The translations under genes were made by a program, and so were the position numbers. From Gnetum montanum (taxonomy: Eukaryota > Streptophyta > Gnetopsida > Gnetales > Gnetaceae): a stretch of 20,162 nucleotides of DNA. Of this stretch, positions 9,777 through 19,858 are shown piece by piece; the first letter of the stretch is position 1; every line of letters begins with the position of its first letter. The stretch spans positions 200,904-221,065 of the forward strand of contig MNCI01024201.1 in NCBI GenBank assembly GCA_015680685.1. Reading direction: 5' to 3'. The notes beneath the pieces were generated by a model. It had not been told where the DNA came from, did no database searches, and saw only the letters and a list, made by a program, of their open reading frames with translations.

Positions 9777-10020
9777 TTATTCCTTGTACGTTATTGAAAA
9801 ATCAACAAAAATATGTACAAACATATAATGAAAACTCTCAAAAAAATGGTACAATAGAGGAATAATTTGAAAAATATTAAAGAATATCAAATGATTAAGA
9901 AAGGGAAAAGTATAAAAGAATAAAAAGATATCAAAGAATGTGAAAATTAGTAAGAAATGTGAAAAGGTATAACAAGAAATTAGAAACCAAAAAGAACTAG
10001 AAAACAAAAAGTTAAAAAGC
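9777..10020 (-). repeat. T-rich tract downstream of the pol end, copy 2
   Basis: On the minus strand this is a T- and C-rich tract with phenylalanine-rich frames (for example an 81-codon frame at 9777-10022) that reflect base composition, not a protein. The plus-strand string AACTAGAAAACAAAAAGTT is shared with position 70-88 of copy 1, which confirms that the tracts are homologous. Confidence 0.6.
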
Positions 10021-10596
10021 ACTTAATTCCTAATTCAAGATAAGGCATCTTCCTCACAATTGAACTCATGGACAAGTATTTGGAAAATAGATCCTAGATC
10101 TCCTAGATCATACACTCAAGGTTTCTTGTTTATCATCCTTAGTGATTTAGATTTCCTTTTACTACCATATGCTGATAATTGAATTTTGATCTTCTGATGA
10201 CATATATCCCATTGGGCTAGGTGATCTTTTCATTTCAGCAGGTTCAACTATACTTTCTTGTTTATTCTTAAATTCAAATTTTAAGTATTCATTTCCCCTA
10301 TCTGTTGGTGTATGATTATGGTCTAGGATTTTCTTTTGTGAGTTCTTAGTTTGGATCATTTTTAGAATAGGAATTAATAAGTGAGTTAGACATTTCCATG
10401 CATGTTTTGGATAGTTTTATGGTCACAGTTGTTGACCACTTAGTATTTTTCAATTTAGTGGCCCATCTCTCTTTTTATTCACACACTTGGTTCACACATC
10501 TGTTGTGGTCTAATGTAACGACTGTATTGACACTTTGATGTTTTGGTTCACAACTACACCCTTTGTTATCATTAATAATGCATGGTATTTTTTTTG
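10021..10596 (-). pseudogene. Post-protease linker fused to pol end; RT, RNase H and integrase missing
   Basis: After the protease the minus strand holds a charged linker-like frame of 65 codons (10162-10359) containing TPTDRGNEYLKFEFKNKQES. Next comes GAGGAAGATGCC near 10045, which corresponds to the GGGGGAGATGCC pol-end motif of copy 3. Only about 550 bases separate protease and pol end, against several kilobases in a complete gypsy element. RT, RNase H and integrase have therefore been deleted, or were absent from the source element. Confidence 0.55.
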
Positions 10597-11000
10597 TATT
10601 ATATGGCTCCTTGCTCATCTTCCTTAGAGATTTCCATAGATAGATCCCTCATTCCTAACTTAGCATCTATTGTGCTAAGCCATGTTCTTCCCATAATGAT
10701 AGGAAATTTCTTGTTATCATTCTTCATGTCAATCACTAGAAAAATCTACCAAATAAGACCACCCATTGATAATGGTCATCAAATCTTCTATTTGTCCAAA
10801 ATAAATGGTGACAAATTAATCTGATATCTCTAACCTTATGTTGCACTTCTTTAAGGGTGGTAGGTTACATGCCTTATATGTTTTTTGAGAGATCAAATTT
10901 ACTTCAAAACCTGAGTCTAGTAGAGCCTTACATGATGAATTTCCAACTACTTGTAAATAAATTAGAGGAATTTTTAGATCAATTATTTTCTTAGGAAGTG
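10597..11000 (-). pseudogene. Retropepsin-like protease remnant, copy 2
   Basis: The aspartic protease of Ty3/gypsy elements cleaves the Gag-Pol polyprotein. At about 10860-10974 one frame reads KIPLIYLQVVGNSSC followed by ALLDSGFEVNLIS. The catalytic D-S-G is retained, with the Asp codon at 10915-10917. After a frame change, 10597-10735 gives FPIIMGRTWLSTIDAKLG, which matches the flap-to-C-terminal hallmark (FPIILGRPFLATA-type) found in plant gypsy elements, and ends in a TAA. Frame shifts and stops make it non-functional. Confidence 0.8.
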
Positions 11001-12500
11001 GTCTTGCCTTAATCTAGTCTAATACTATTTTGATTAGTATGATAGTCATAAGCTTCTAAGTTAATTGTGGTAGAATCAAAATGTTTGTAGGAGGATTGCT
11101 TGGAGAAGAGATTTGTTTGAATGAAGTTCTTGCTTGACTAGTATTTTCTAGACTTGTCCTAAAGAATGGGTGTTTTTGAGACCTTTCCTTAACATTGATG
11201 ATGTGATCCTCTCTCTAGATATTCACTGCCCTAGCAGCATTTTTTTGTTGTGCTTGTGATGGCAGCTCCCCTTGCATTATTGGTCGTGGTACTATTGGTA
11301 AAGAATTAGGAGGTTGACTTGATGGACCAGCTACTAACTGATGTGCATATAGATTGGAATCCATCCTTGGAGTGGTAGGTCTATAATACTCAGGTGGGTA
11401 ATAATGAGAAGTATGAACTAAAGCATTCCCTAGAGAGATTGGATGTTGTATATAATATCCATAAGGATCTAATTGCCTATACATCTATTGTTGCCTTGGT
11501 GGTGGCATTGCCCATGCTTGTGGTTCGTGCCACTACTACTAGTATTTCTCTTGTGATTGAGGGTAAGCTCTACTTAGATAATCAATTGGCTAGAAGGATT
11601 ATCAAAGATTACCTTGAGGGTAAGGTAATTGTCTTGGCATCTAGTTTTGGCAAATCTTGGATTGAGTGCACATGCCCCAAACTCTTGCAAGTAAACCATA
11701 ATAAGCTAACATCCCTTAGGATGTTCATATTAGCACATCTTACATCCTTTCTTGTCCTCTAAGCTAGAGTCAATACACTCTTCAATTGAAGTAACTCTTC
11801 ATTTCTATTTATAGTTTCCTCATCCATAGTCTTTTTTCTCCTTCTTATCTCTACCTTTATTAAGTGCTTGTTCAATTCTTTCTTCTACTATCTTAAGGGT
11901 TCTAGCAAATTTTTTGTCCACCAAGTTCAACATCTTTTCTACCTTAGTTTGTATATCATTGATAGATTTTTGGATGGTTAGAGTTTTTTTCTAAATCACA
12001 TCTTCCAAGGTCTCTTCTTTCTACTTGTTGAACATTTGTACATCTTGATGTCTAATTGATGGATCTCAATTATATTTATTAGCTGATTCTCTCTTTTTCA
12101 ACTCTCCTTCCTCTTTCACCACTTGATCTAGTAACCTTTCAATTCTATGGACAATCATCTCTGATTGTCTTCCTTTGGTGTAAACCCCAAGGGTTTCTCT
12201 GGTTTTATTCCTTAACCCATCAACAATGTGCCTAAGTTGTTCCCTATGCAAGAATCCATGGTCTGGGCATCTATGTAGAAGAGAGTAGTATTTGTCCATT
12301 ACTACATCAAGGAAATTAGGTATCCCTTGCTTCCATTCTTATATTTTCTTTTTGAGGTTAGACACTCTTGAATAAGTTTGATATTTAGCGTTAAAAATTT
12401 TGAGCATGGTACTTCATCTTCTAATTGATTTTGGTTCCAATGATATGTACTAGCTCTCTACCTCTTTAATGAGTATCCTAGGAAAAAACTTGATTTTATT
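11001..12500 (-). pseudogene. gag: Gag pseudogene of copy 2, N-terminally truncated
   Basis: The first recognisable residues are KFFPRILIKEVES near 12490, aligning with LFPMTLVGQAKVW of copy 1, so about 150 N-terminal residues are absent. The core DKYYSLLHRCPDHGF plus DGLRNKTRETLGVYTKGRQ lies at 12160-12300. A long charged, coiled-coil-prone stretch follows (11800-12060). A zinc-knuckle remnant CKMC-x3-HPKG is at about 11710-11744. The Tyr/Pro-rich tail (YYIQHPISLGNALVHTSHYY, 11215-11484) matches copy 1. There are in-frame stops and frameshifts. The plus-strand 122-codon frame at 11394-11762 is only its antisense shadow. Confidence 0.8.
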
Positions 12501-12870
12501 GATTTTATATTTTATTTTATTTCATCTAAGTGTGGAATAAAGAGAGAATTAATTAATGGCTAACTATTTAACTATCTGGTATTCTAATCCAACTACCCTA
12601 ACATAAGCATCTAAGCCCACTTTCCATTCACATCCTAAACTCACTTTAACGCTACTAGGTTAGCAAGTGTCTACTGTTGGGTGTACCAAATATCCACTAT
12701 TGGGCTTACAAAGCATTAGAAAATATGTTCAAAGTAGCCATACTTATGTGTTTGTTATTAAACATATTACTTAATTGAATACATTAACGTAAAAATGCAT
12801 AAGGAAAAGAATGCACAAAAGGAAACATTAATCTATTCCAAGTGCTACAAGAAATGCCAAGAATCCCATC

Positions 12871-12876
12871 TTTATT
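12871..12876 (-). terminator. Polyadenylation signal of LTR-3 (AATAAA)
   Basis: The minus strand reads TTGGCAATAAAGATGG. The perfect inverted partner is at 12914-12920. This block is the closest match to LTR-4 on the plus strand. Confidence 0.6.
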
Positions 12877-13042
12877 GCCAATCACATCAATGTGTTCAAG
12901 TAAAAGATGCTCGAATAAAGAACTGTACAATCCTTAGAATTCTATTATGGACACTTAGAAATTATTCTAACTCTAGGCTAAAAAATCCAAGAGCTCCACT
13001 ATGCTATGAACTTAATGTGCCATAAATACAGTGGGTACATGC

Positions 13043-13051
13043 ATTTATATA
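13043..13051 (-). promoter_or_regulatory. TATA box of LTR-3
   Basis: The minus strand reads CCTATATAAATGC, about 125 bases inside the LTR, at the same relative place as in LTR-2. Repeated CAATGCAT / TGCATTGA strings surround it. Confidence 0.6.
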
Positions 13052-13174
13052 GGCAAAGACAAACATTGTGTCAATGCATCTATGTTGATCCATATGAACA
13101 TTCATTAATGGGGATGTGTTGATGGGGCTACATTGACAAAGATGCATTGATGTAACCCATTAAGTGATTTATCA

Positions 13175-13366
13175 TACCCCCATGACAAAATGAAAACATG
13201 TCCTCAAGTAAACAAAAGTAGGATCGAGCTTCTTACAAAATTGGAATGGTATGAAATCATGGCCTAATTGAATCTTTTGATTGAATCTAAGTGCCAGATT
13301 ATATGGAATTAAAATAATTACAAAAATGGATGTTCTAAATAACAAAATTGAACACCCTCACAAAAA
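13175..13366 (-). other. Polypurine tract and 3' tail of copy 3
   Basis: CATGGGGGTA on the minus strand (13175-13184) touches the LTR start. It follows a CTTGAGGACATG string, the usual context of plant gypsy polypurine tracts. The remaining 180 bases lie after the X stop codon and hold no frame. Confidence 0.65.
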
Positions 13367-16225
13367 TTAATAGTTGGAATCCTCTGGTGGTTGAAAATGA
13401 AGAGGAGATCAAATAGTGCCAAGAGGTGAAGGCTCCTAGGGTGCTAAAGGACTTTCTCCAGCCTCTGATGCTCATGGTGGTGGTCATTGAGATTGAGGTG
13501 GTGGTTACAGCTATGCTACTACAGTTGCTACTTTAGGTGGAAGGTGAAAGCCATCTAGAAATGCATTCATCATCTTCACTTTAGTCTGTGGATCATACAT
13601 AGTCCACATAGCATCACCAATGTGGATTGGTATAGGAACATTCCATGGATAGGGAATTTTCAAGAACAATTCCAAGACATCGATAAACTAGACTGTGAAT
13701 TATTTATATTCAACATCAAACATCTTGATGAGGTTTTGCACCCATGATAGTCATTCATTCTTTTGGCCAAGGTCTCAACAACTGATTGCTAGTCTATAAA
13801 TTGGCTATTGAGGACTTCAAGCTTTATATTAGTTGTTTCTAGCTTCTGCTTAGTGTTTTTGTGATGCTTGAACTTGGCCTCATAAAGGAGATATGAGTTG
13901 GCCACCTCATTTTCTAACTCTAATTGTGGCCTCTCAGTTTTCAGCATTGTCAAGTTTACATAATGGAGGTTGGCCAACTCCATGTACTCCGTCATCTCCT
14001 CAATTTGCAACTCCTTTAAGTAGATCTTTATCTTATTGTAAGCATTCAATCTATCAAAGATTTATTGCCATACATTGCCTCTCTACTGGAGTTGCTAGAG
14101 ATCCCCATTCATCTTTGCCTTGGCCAGCTAAATTTCCTTTTCATTTACCTCCTTGAGGAACCCAACCTTATCCCTATAATGATTCTTCACTCATTCAAAT
14201 TTCAGGGCCTCATTCTTCTAAGTGACTACCTCAATGGTTATTTTCTGGGGAACTGCATAGACATCCTCCATTGAGAGATTATGGTTTTCTACTATCAACC
14301 TCCTTAGATCCATGTTCACCTTAGCGAGCTATTATTGATGCTATCTTAAAAACTTGACCATTTAGTCCTTTTATTCCTTGATATTTCATAGGTGGTGAAT
14401 GTTTCCACTTAGAGTTAGATTTTTATTGTGGACTTATGACAAGTCTGCATTAATGTTAATGGTAAGAACCTTCAATAAGGATGCATTAAAGACCATCATC
14501 TCCTTTGCATTCTTAACCTCTTTCAGTTTCTTCTAAAGTTGCAAAAAAGCTTCATCCCTTGTAGTGGCTTGGCTAAGAATGGCGAGATTGACCAAGCAAG
14601 TTCTCAATTTTACAACTTTGGCAATCAACTATCAATTTTTGGTTATGGTTTCCTTAAGCTGGACATTCATGATGATGAGCTTGCCCTTGGTCTCCAGTAG
14701 CTTTGATTGGGTAGTAGTGATTTCTTTAGGAAGATTAAAGATCTCCAAAAGTAGTTGCCCGATTCCCACTAGTTGATCCCAACACTTCCTCATGATGGGT
14801 TGTGCTTAGCCTCCTGCTTCCTACTACTATAGACACTTGCACATCTCTAAGTATAATAATGTTTGGCCATCACCTCTGCCACTATTTCCTATCCATGATG
14901 CTACATCACTAGGACAATCATCCCCTAGCCCTCCTCCAGGTGCATCAAGAAAGTGGTACCATTTCCAAAGATATCTGGGAATTACTATTATCCAAGAATG
15001 GACACCGTCACTTCTTGGGCACTCAAATATGATCTCATACATGCCTACATCTTTTGTGTTGAAAATAGTGGCATAGTCTCTTCTACCTAGATGATGGTTC
15101 ACATGACTTTATTAAGGTGACTCAATGCTGGTCGGTAGACTAAGGGCTCTCCACTACTAGGTTCTCCTTGCCACTACTATAGGAGTTACTCATAGAGCTT
15201 CCTCATGTGCTCAATTACAACACAAGCCTCCAATGTTGTTTCTCCAGTAGGTGGTGGGGGTGGTGGCTACTCATCTTCAAGCAACTTGGTGAGCATCTTG
15301 TCTTTCATCATCTCCTACCAAGATGCAGTAGGAGCATGACAAAGCCTATCATTTGTGTAATGGGCTATTCCTCCCCTTTTACAAAATTTTCTGATCAGAC
15401 ATTGAAATGGGAGTGTCTTCCTCCCTTGTTCATTCTATTTGAATCATTTTTCTATCTCCATTAAGATGACCTAAGGGAGGTTGATAAGGAATTTTCTACT
15501 TAGAGAGGCACATGCATGGGTAGAGAAGGTAATGATCTTACTTGACCTCACCACTGGAGTTAGGTGATAGGCCTCAATCTTAAAGTAGGCCCTCTCTACC
15601 TTAGTGAGCACACCATACTTCTTATAGTCCACTCCATAGCACTATTGGATCCATTCCATTTTGACGTCAGGGTCCACTTATGTAGGAATTTCCACCAATG
15701 TTTTCCCAGTGTTAGGAAACCAAAGGACCTCTACAATGGCCTCAACCGAGTAGGACACACTGGTATCCTTGATTTTCATGTCACATTCACTTGTCAATTA
15801 TTCCAAAAGAGCTGAGTCTCTACCATGTACCACTCCCCACTAGAAGTAAGAATGGACTGCATGGGAGATTCTTATAGTTGTATCTTTACCTCTTTTGTTG
15901 CTAGGTCCAAGAAGGGGCCAAAGTTGAGTTCTTGAAGAACAACACTTTGGACCTCCTTAAAATGGATTTGTTTCAAGTAGGCCTTAATCAAGATGACCTC
16001 TAGATTTGGTCTAGGCCTTGGCATCTCATTTTGCCTAGACTGGCTTGTTTCTACAATGGGAATTGGGTGAACAAATTCCACTTCAAGCTCCTCCTGAAAA
16101 GGTCCCATGGCATGGGTTTTAGCTTCACCTTCTTGAGGTTGTTCTGGCTACTAGTCCCTTCCCCCTCATGGTTGCATCTCCTGTGGTTTCGATGGTCCTT
16201 CTCCCTACACTCTGTTTAATGCCAT
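13367..16225 (-). pseudogene. Accessory gene X, copy 3 (plant-transposon-protein-like), decayed
   Basis: The ATG at 16223-16225 follows a TGATTGTAG acceptor-like site, and the last stop is at 13367-13369 after QPPEDSNY. The N-terminal 130 residues are Pro/Glu-rich and lead to VVLQELNFGPFLDL (VIVELNFGPFMEF in copy 2). At 15380-15790 lie TMKIKDTSVSYSVEAIVEVL, KVERAYFKIEAYHL and LPFQCLIRKFCKRGG, aligning domain for domain with copy 2. A proline run PPPPPPTGE follows near 15250. Heptad-rich helical sequence fills about 13789-14790, for example LKELQIEEMTEYMELANLHY. The end is proline-rich. Frames change several times and stops are many. It may be a nucleic-acid or self-associating accessory protein; the plant-transposon-protein resemblance is from memory of the family pattern. 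No enzyme motif is seen. Confidence 0.6.
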
Positions 16226-16518
16226 CTACAATCACACACATAGCCAAGGATTAGTGTTTTATGTGTAACATATAACACTTTGATACCTTGTCCCATTTGG
16301 CTAGTTATACTTAGGATAATTTGTGATCATGGCATATTGATTATTTTAATATTATTTTATTCTAATGGCTACCTGAGTTTGTTGGTAAGGTTTAACTTAG
16401 GTGAATTAGTCATGTTTAATATTATTTCATTAGTTAAATTGTTTGGGAGTTAGAAATTTTTCAAAAAAAAATTTTGTCAAAAACCATAGGTTTGTGGCCC
16501 CCACAACATAAAGCTCAC
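16226..16518 (-). other. Candidate intron before gene X, copy 3
   Basis: A donor-like AGAG|GTGAGC starts at 16518 and the acceptor GTGTGATTGTAG ends at 16226, next to the ATG of gene X. The 293 bases are T- and A-rich and include CTAAC near 16450 and a run of T on the minus strand. Conservation of acceptor plus ATG in two diverged copies is the main support. Confidence 0.4.
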
Positions 16519-16745
16519 CTCTAGTAGTTGAAGGGTTGAAGAACAAGTTGATTCAAGTAAGTCATTAGAAAGTTATGGGTCCAAGAAGTCTTTGGGCTCT
16601 AAATTGCAAAAACTCCCCTAGCGTTATGAGGCAAATGTGAAAATTTTTCTAAATCTTGTCCTGTATTTATACTATTTTTATGTTGCATTGATGGGAATGC
16701 ATTGACACATCTGGCTACATGGACGTAGCCAAAAACCAAATTTTT
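16519..16745 (-). promoter_or_regulatory. TATA-like site and possible untranslated first exon of gene X, copy 3
   Basis: The minus strand has GTATAAATACAGG (TATA at 16664-16671) about 145 bases before the donor-like site. ACATAAAAATAGTATWWATA is shared with copy 2 near 8430, although copy 2 lacks a good TATA there. An internal promoter for gene X is one reading; residual similarity to LTR U3 sequence is another. Confidence 0.35.
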
Positions 16746-17745
16746 CACAAGGAAAAAACTAAGAAAAAAGAGTTTTGCTATGAAATTAGAGTTCAAAGAA
16801 AGCCAGAGAAGCCTAGAATAAGGACAAATGCTTGAAGAGGGCTAGGAATACATTTGGAAAGGAGATTTAGTAGGAGATTAATTATCGAGTGCAAAAATTG
16901 GATACACCAAGGTGGAAAATAAAAGTTTTGAAAGCAAAATGCCTAAGGAATAAGGAACTTAATCATCCCAGCTAAGGAGTATGCAAGTGGGTCCTTCCCA
17001 TACTAGGCTTATGCCTTAAATGCCCTTACATGCCCTCAAACCAAGAAGTCTATGGGCTCCAAGGATGATTAATGGTTGTGGATTATTAAAAATTGAATTA
17101 CCAAAGAAACCATCAAAGAATTAAGACCATCTCAAAATGATCCCATTAATACAACATGACAAGAGGTAGTGAGGTGGTGCATGGGAAGAATAGGTGGATG
17201 AGAGATAGTATGGAATTGATTTCTACATTATGATCACATGAAGTCCCTTGTGGATGATGTGATTAGTATGACCTAATAGCATCCATCCTTAGTTGGAATC
17301 AAGACCATCCACTTCTAGTGACTTTGCATTGGCACATTAGATCATTCCATCCCCGAAAGAATAGAAACATCTCCACAAATTATTTACCATTTCAAAAAAA
17401 AAGAAGAAAAGAGAAGTAGGAAGTCAAGATGGCCTTAGTTAGAGGGTGCCTTTTGGCATGGGTAACATGTCTTTCCAGCCCCATAACTAGTCATTGTAGC
17501 CCGTTATTATGTGTGAGTGTGCTTTGAATTCCCATAGTTTTTTTTTTTTCAAATGGGAACNCTATTATTAAGAAGGGACCTCATATTTTTGAAATGAGGA
17601 AACATCATAGAGTTATGCGGAAGGGGTGGATGACATGAACTCACTACATAGTATCATGAGAAAACCAATGTTCCATTAATTAACATCAAAATTCTAAGAT
17701 GAAATCTAGTCATTTGCAATTAAGTAAAAAATGCAAGTTACAAAC
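16746..17745 (-). other. Spacer between pol end and gene X, copy 3; no gene seen
   Basis: It is homologous in patches to 8500-9776 of copy 2, but stops occur in all frames. It contains an A run at 17394-17403, a T run near 17539-17550 and one ambiguous base (N) at 17561. CCCATACTAGGC and CCAAGAAGTCTWTGGGCTC-type strings recur (16579-16599 and 17041-17061), suggesting small internal repeats. Confidence 0.5.
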
Positions 17746-17749
17746 CACT

Positions 17750-17935
17750 AGAGTCTTGATAGCAATAAAGAAAAAGAAGATACTTAAGAAAAGTTCAAAT
17801 AAAGAAAACTATAAAAGAATTGTAAAATACTCAAGAAAATAAAAAATATATGAAAAATGATGTTAAAAAAAGTTGAAAAACTAAGGAGCCACTCATATAG
17901 TATCAGTATGGATGGGCATCTCCCCCATCACTAAG
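17750..17935 (-). repeat. Pol-end G-run and T-rich tract, copy 3
   Basis: The minus strand has GTGATGGGGGAGATGCCCAT near 17925, then a T-rich tract of about 130 bases. Copy 1 has TTATGGGGGATATCCCCCAT at the same place. In plant gypsy elements a G-run of this type commonly follows the pol stop codon; whether it is a second (internal) polypurine tract cannot be told from sequence. Confidence 0.5.
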
Positions 17936-18028
17936 TTGAAAGGAAAAGATTTGGAAGATTGAACATGCATGGCCATCATTTGAGGTCTTTATTCCACTAG
18001 TTGTTTTTGGTTTAAGAAAAGGTTTAAG

Positions 18029-19060
18029 TTATTGGGTATTGACCAAAAATATCTTACTTGGGCTATCAGGATGGTATATCATCATGGCCTTGGATGGAAA
18101 GGTTTCATATATAATGTAAGGATCCTCCCATGACATTTGAAATTCAGTACATTGAGGCACATGCATGAGGTTGTAGTAAAGCACCTTATCCCCTGGTTGA
18201 AACTTTACCATTTGAATCCTAATGCCATGATGTTGTTTGATATGTTCCTTATGCACTTCATTCAATGACAAGGCCACTAATCTATTCTTGTCTAGTGTGT
18301 TGAGATTCATCAATCTTTCTCTTTTGACAAGACTTAAGTCCAAGTCAATGTCACAAGCTGTTAAAAGTGTACAAAGCTCAACTTGGATGGGAAGTGTTGG
18401 AATTTTTTCATACACAAGCTCATAGGGAGAATACCCAATAAGATGTGTTCAAGTTGAACAATAAGCCCAAAGAGCATTATTGAGTTTGTTGCTCTAGTCC
18501 TTCCTATATTTACAAACTATTCATGTTAGTATTTTGGTGATTTCCCTATCAGTAACCTCAACTCGGTTATTAGCTTAGGGGTGTTAAGGAGTTGTTAGTT
18601 TATGTTCAACCTCTAAGTGTTGCATAAGCTTTCAAAAAGTGGCACCTATAAAGTGTGTTTTGTTGTCAAAAATTAGTACTCGTGGCACACTAAACCTGTT
18701 GACAACATTTTGTTGTACAAACTATGCTACTATAAAGGATGAACAAATAGTGGCTTTTTCCCATTTGGTACAGTAATCAACAGCCATGATGATGTAGGCC
18801 TTTTTGTTTGACATAGCATTGATGGGTCCCATGAAATCAATCCCCCAAAGATCGAAAGATTCTAATGGTTGAATCCATTATTGTAGCCCTTCCATGCATG
18901 CAACCATCCCTCCATCATGTTGGCACTAGTCACAAGAATGGAAGAAGTGATCGGCATCCCAAAAGATTGTGGACTAATAATATTCTACCATGAGGATCTT
19001 AATGGTCATCCTTCTCCTAGCATAGTGGCCCCCACAAGTGCCCTCATCTGCATCCTAGAG
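18029..19060 (-). pseudogene. Integrase domain of copy 3, decayed
   Basis: Integrase joins retrotransposon DNA into the chromosome. An HHCC zinc-finger remnant (TCGGHYA then SCD-x-CQ) lies at 18910-19055. The core follows, with [20 protein letters not shown] and TKWEKA. The acidic triad is intact: Asp at 18836-18838, Asp at 18665-18667, Glu at 18557-18559. This spacing gives exactly 35 residues between the second Asp and Glu, the classic D,D(35)E. The C-terminal part (18029-18415, 128 codons open) has the QPGDKVLYYN and SWEDPYIIYE strings of the GPY/F-type tail, with the usual WxGPY reduced to WEDPY. Several stops break the reading. Confidence 0.88.
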
Positions 19061-19858
19061 GACTTAAAGTTGATCTACATCAAGGGCACACCATCAAACT
19101 AGGCCATCAACGTAACTCTTACAGAGGTTGTCCTTAATTTACATGAAGTGCTTAGTCTGATGAACATATTACAATTTCTTTTTATTGTTCCATTCTTGTG
19201 ACATCTCCTGGGTGAGTAGATAAGAGAGGATGTTATCATACTAGTTTGTTTATTTAGGAGTTGAAGCATTAACAACACCAACAAAGAGGAGTTCATCAAG
19301 AAATTGATGAAATAATGGGCTATCATCCTTTTTGCTATCCCATCATAACTGAGACAAGTGGTTGGCTACCATATTCTTGGTTCCCTTTTGATCAATCATT
19401 GTCAAATCAAACTCCTAGAGGATCACTAGTCATTAGATAACACAATAGCTTATCGTTGGCTTGTTTATTAGGAACCTTATGGCACTATGGTTAGTGTGCA
19501 CAAATACTTTGTATCCAAGTACATAGTGCTTGAACTTTTTGAGGGCATACACCACTATCATAAGCTCCTTTTTAGTGGTGGTGTATTTGAGTTGTGCACT
19601 CACAATGCTTCTACTTGAATAGTTGATGTAATATGGATATTTTTTATCATCCAACTATATAAGCAAGGCCACTAAGGTGTAATTGGATGCATCTGTCATG
19701 ATGTGGAATGGCCTAGACCAATCTATTGTGCATAGAATCAAAGTTTCTACAAGTTTCTACTTTAGTTAATGGAATGCATTTTCACATTTCTTGGTCCAAA
19801 CGAATGGTGCATCTTTCTTGGTAAGTTTTACCAATGGCTTGGCAGTTCATGAGATGCG
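19061..19858 (-). pseudogene. RT C-terminus / RNase H remnant and connection to integrase, copy 3
   Basis: RNase H removes the RNA strand during reverse transcription. AKPLVKLTKKDAPFVW begins at about 19850, where the RT thumb leads into RNase H. TDASNYTLVALL (Asp at 19691-19693), AQLKYTTTKKELMIVVYAL (Glu at 19565-19567) and VFVHTNHSAIRFL follow. The last shows catalytic Asp changed to Asn (19490-19492). EFDLTMIDQKGTKNMVANHL near 19385 is the conserved gypsy connection segment. The RT palm with YxDD is absent: the homology stops at 19858 against a plus-strand LTR. Confidence 0.87.

Larger units (their letters stand above)
12535..13174 (-). repeat. LTR-3: shared, truncated LTR (3' LTR of copy 3, upstream of copy 2 gag)
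   Basis: On the minus strand it starts TGATAAATCAC at 13174, straight after CATGGGGGTA. It carries a TATA box and the conserved polyadenylation block. Near 12650 it matches LTR-1 (CGCTACTAGGTTA, about 2430). LTR-1 runs 375 bases further to its end, but here gag sequence begins only about 150 bases on. The 3' third of the LTR, the PBS, the leader and the gag N-terminus are therefore deleted. Three CpGs are left. Confidence 0.75.

Noticed and set aside
9777-10022. 81-codon Phe-rich minus-strand frame that looks like a membrane protein
   Set aside because: It is a T-rich low-complexity tract homologous to the tracts in copies 1 and 3, where the frame is not kept.
11394-11762. 122-codon plus-strand open frame
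   Set aside because: It is exactly antisense to the gag zinc-knuckle and Tyr/Pro-rich region of copy 2 and has no recognisable domain.
14827-15102. Glycine-rich 91-codon frame as a separate enzyme
   Set aside because: It is a piece of the decayed gene X frame; no catalytic motif, and adjoining frames carry the flanking X domains.
13400-16220. A host gene between two retrotransposons
   Set aside because: The same region recurs in copy 2 in the same place between pol end and LTR, so it belongs to the element.
16500-17750. A further LTR around the TATA-like site at 16664
   Set aside because: It lacks the TGAT...ATCA ends, the AATAAAG block and a PBS or polypurine neighbour; it lies between pol and gene X in both copies, so it is internal sequence.
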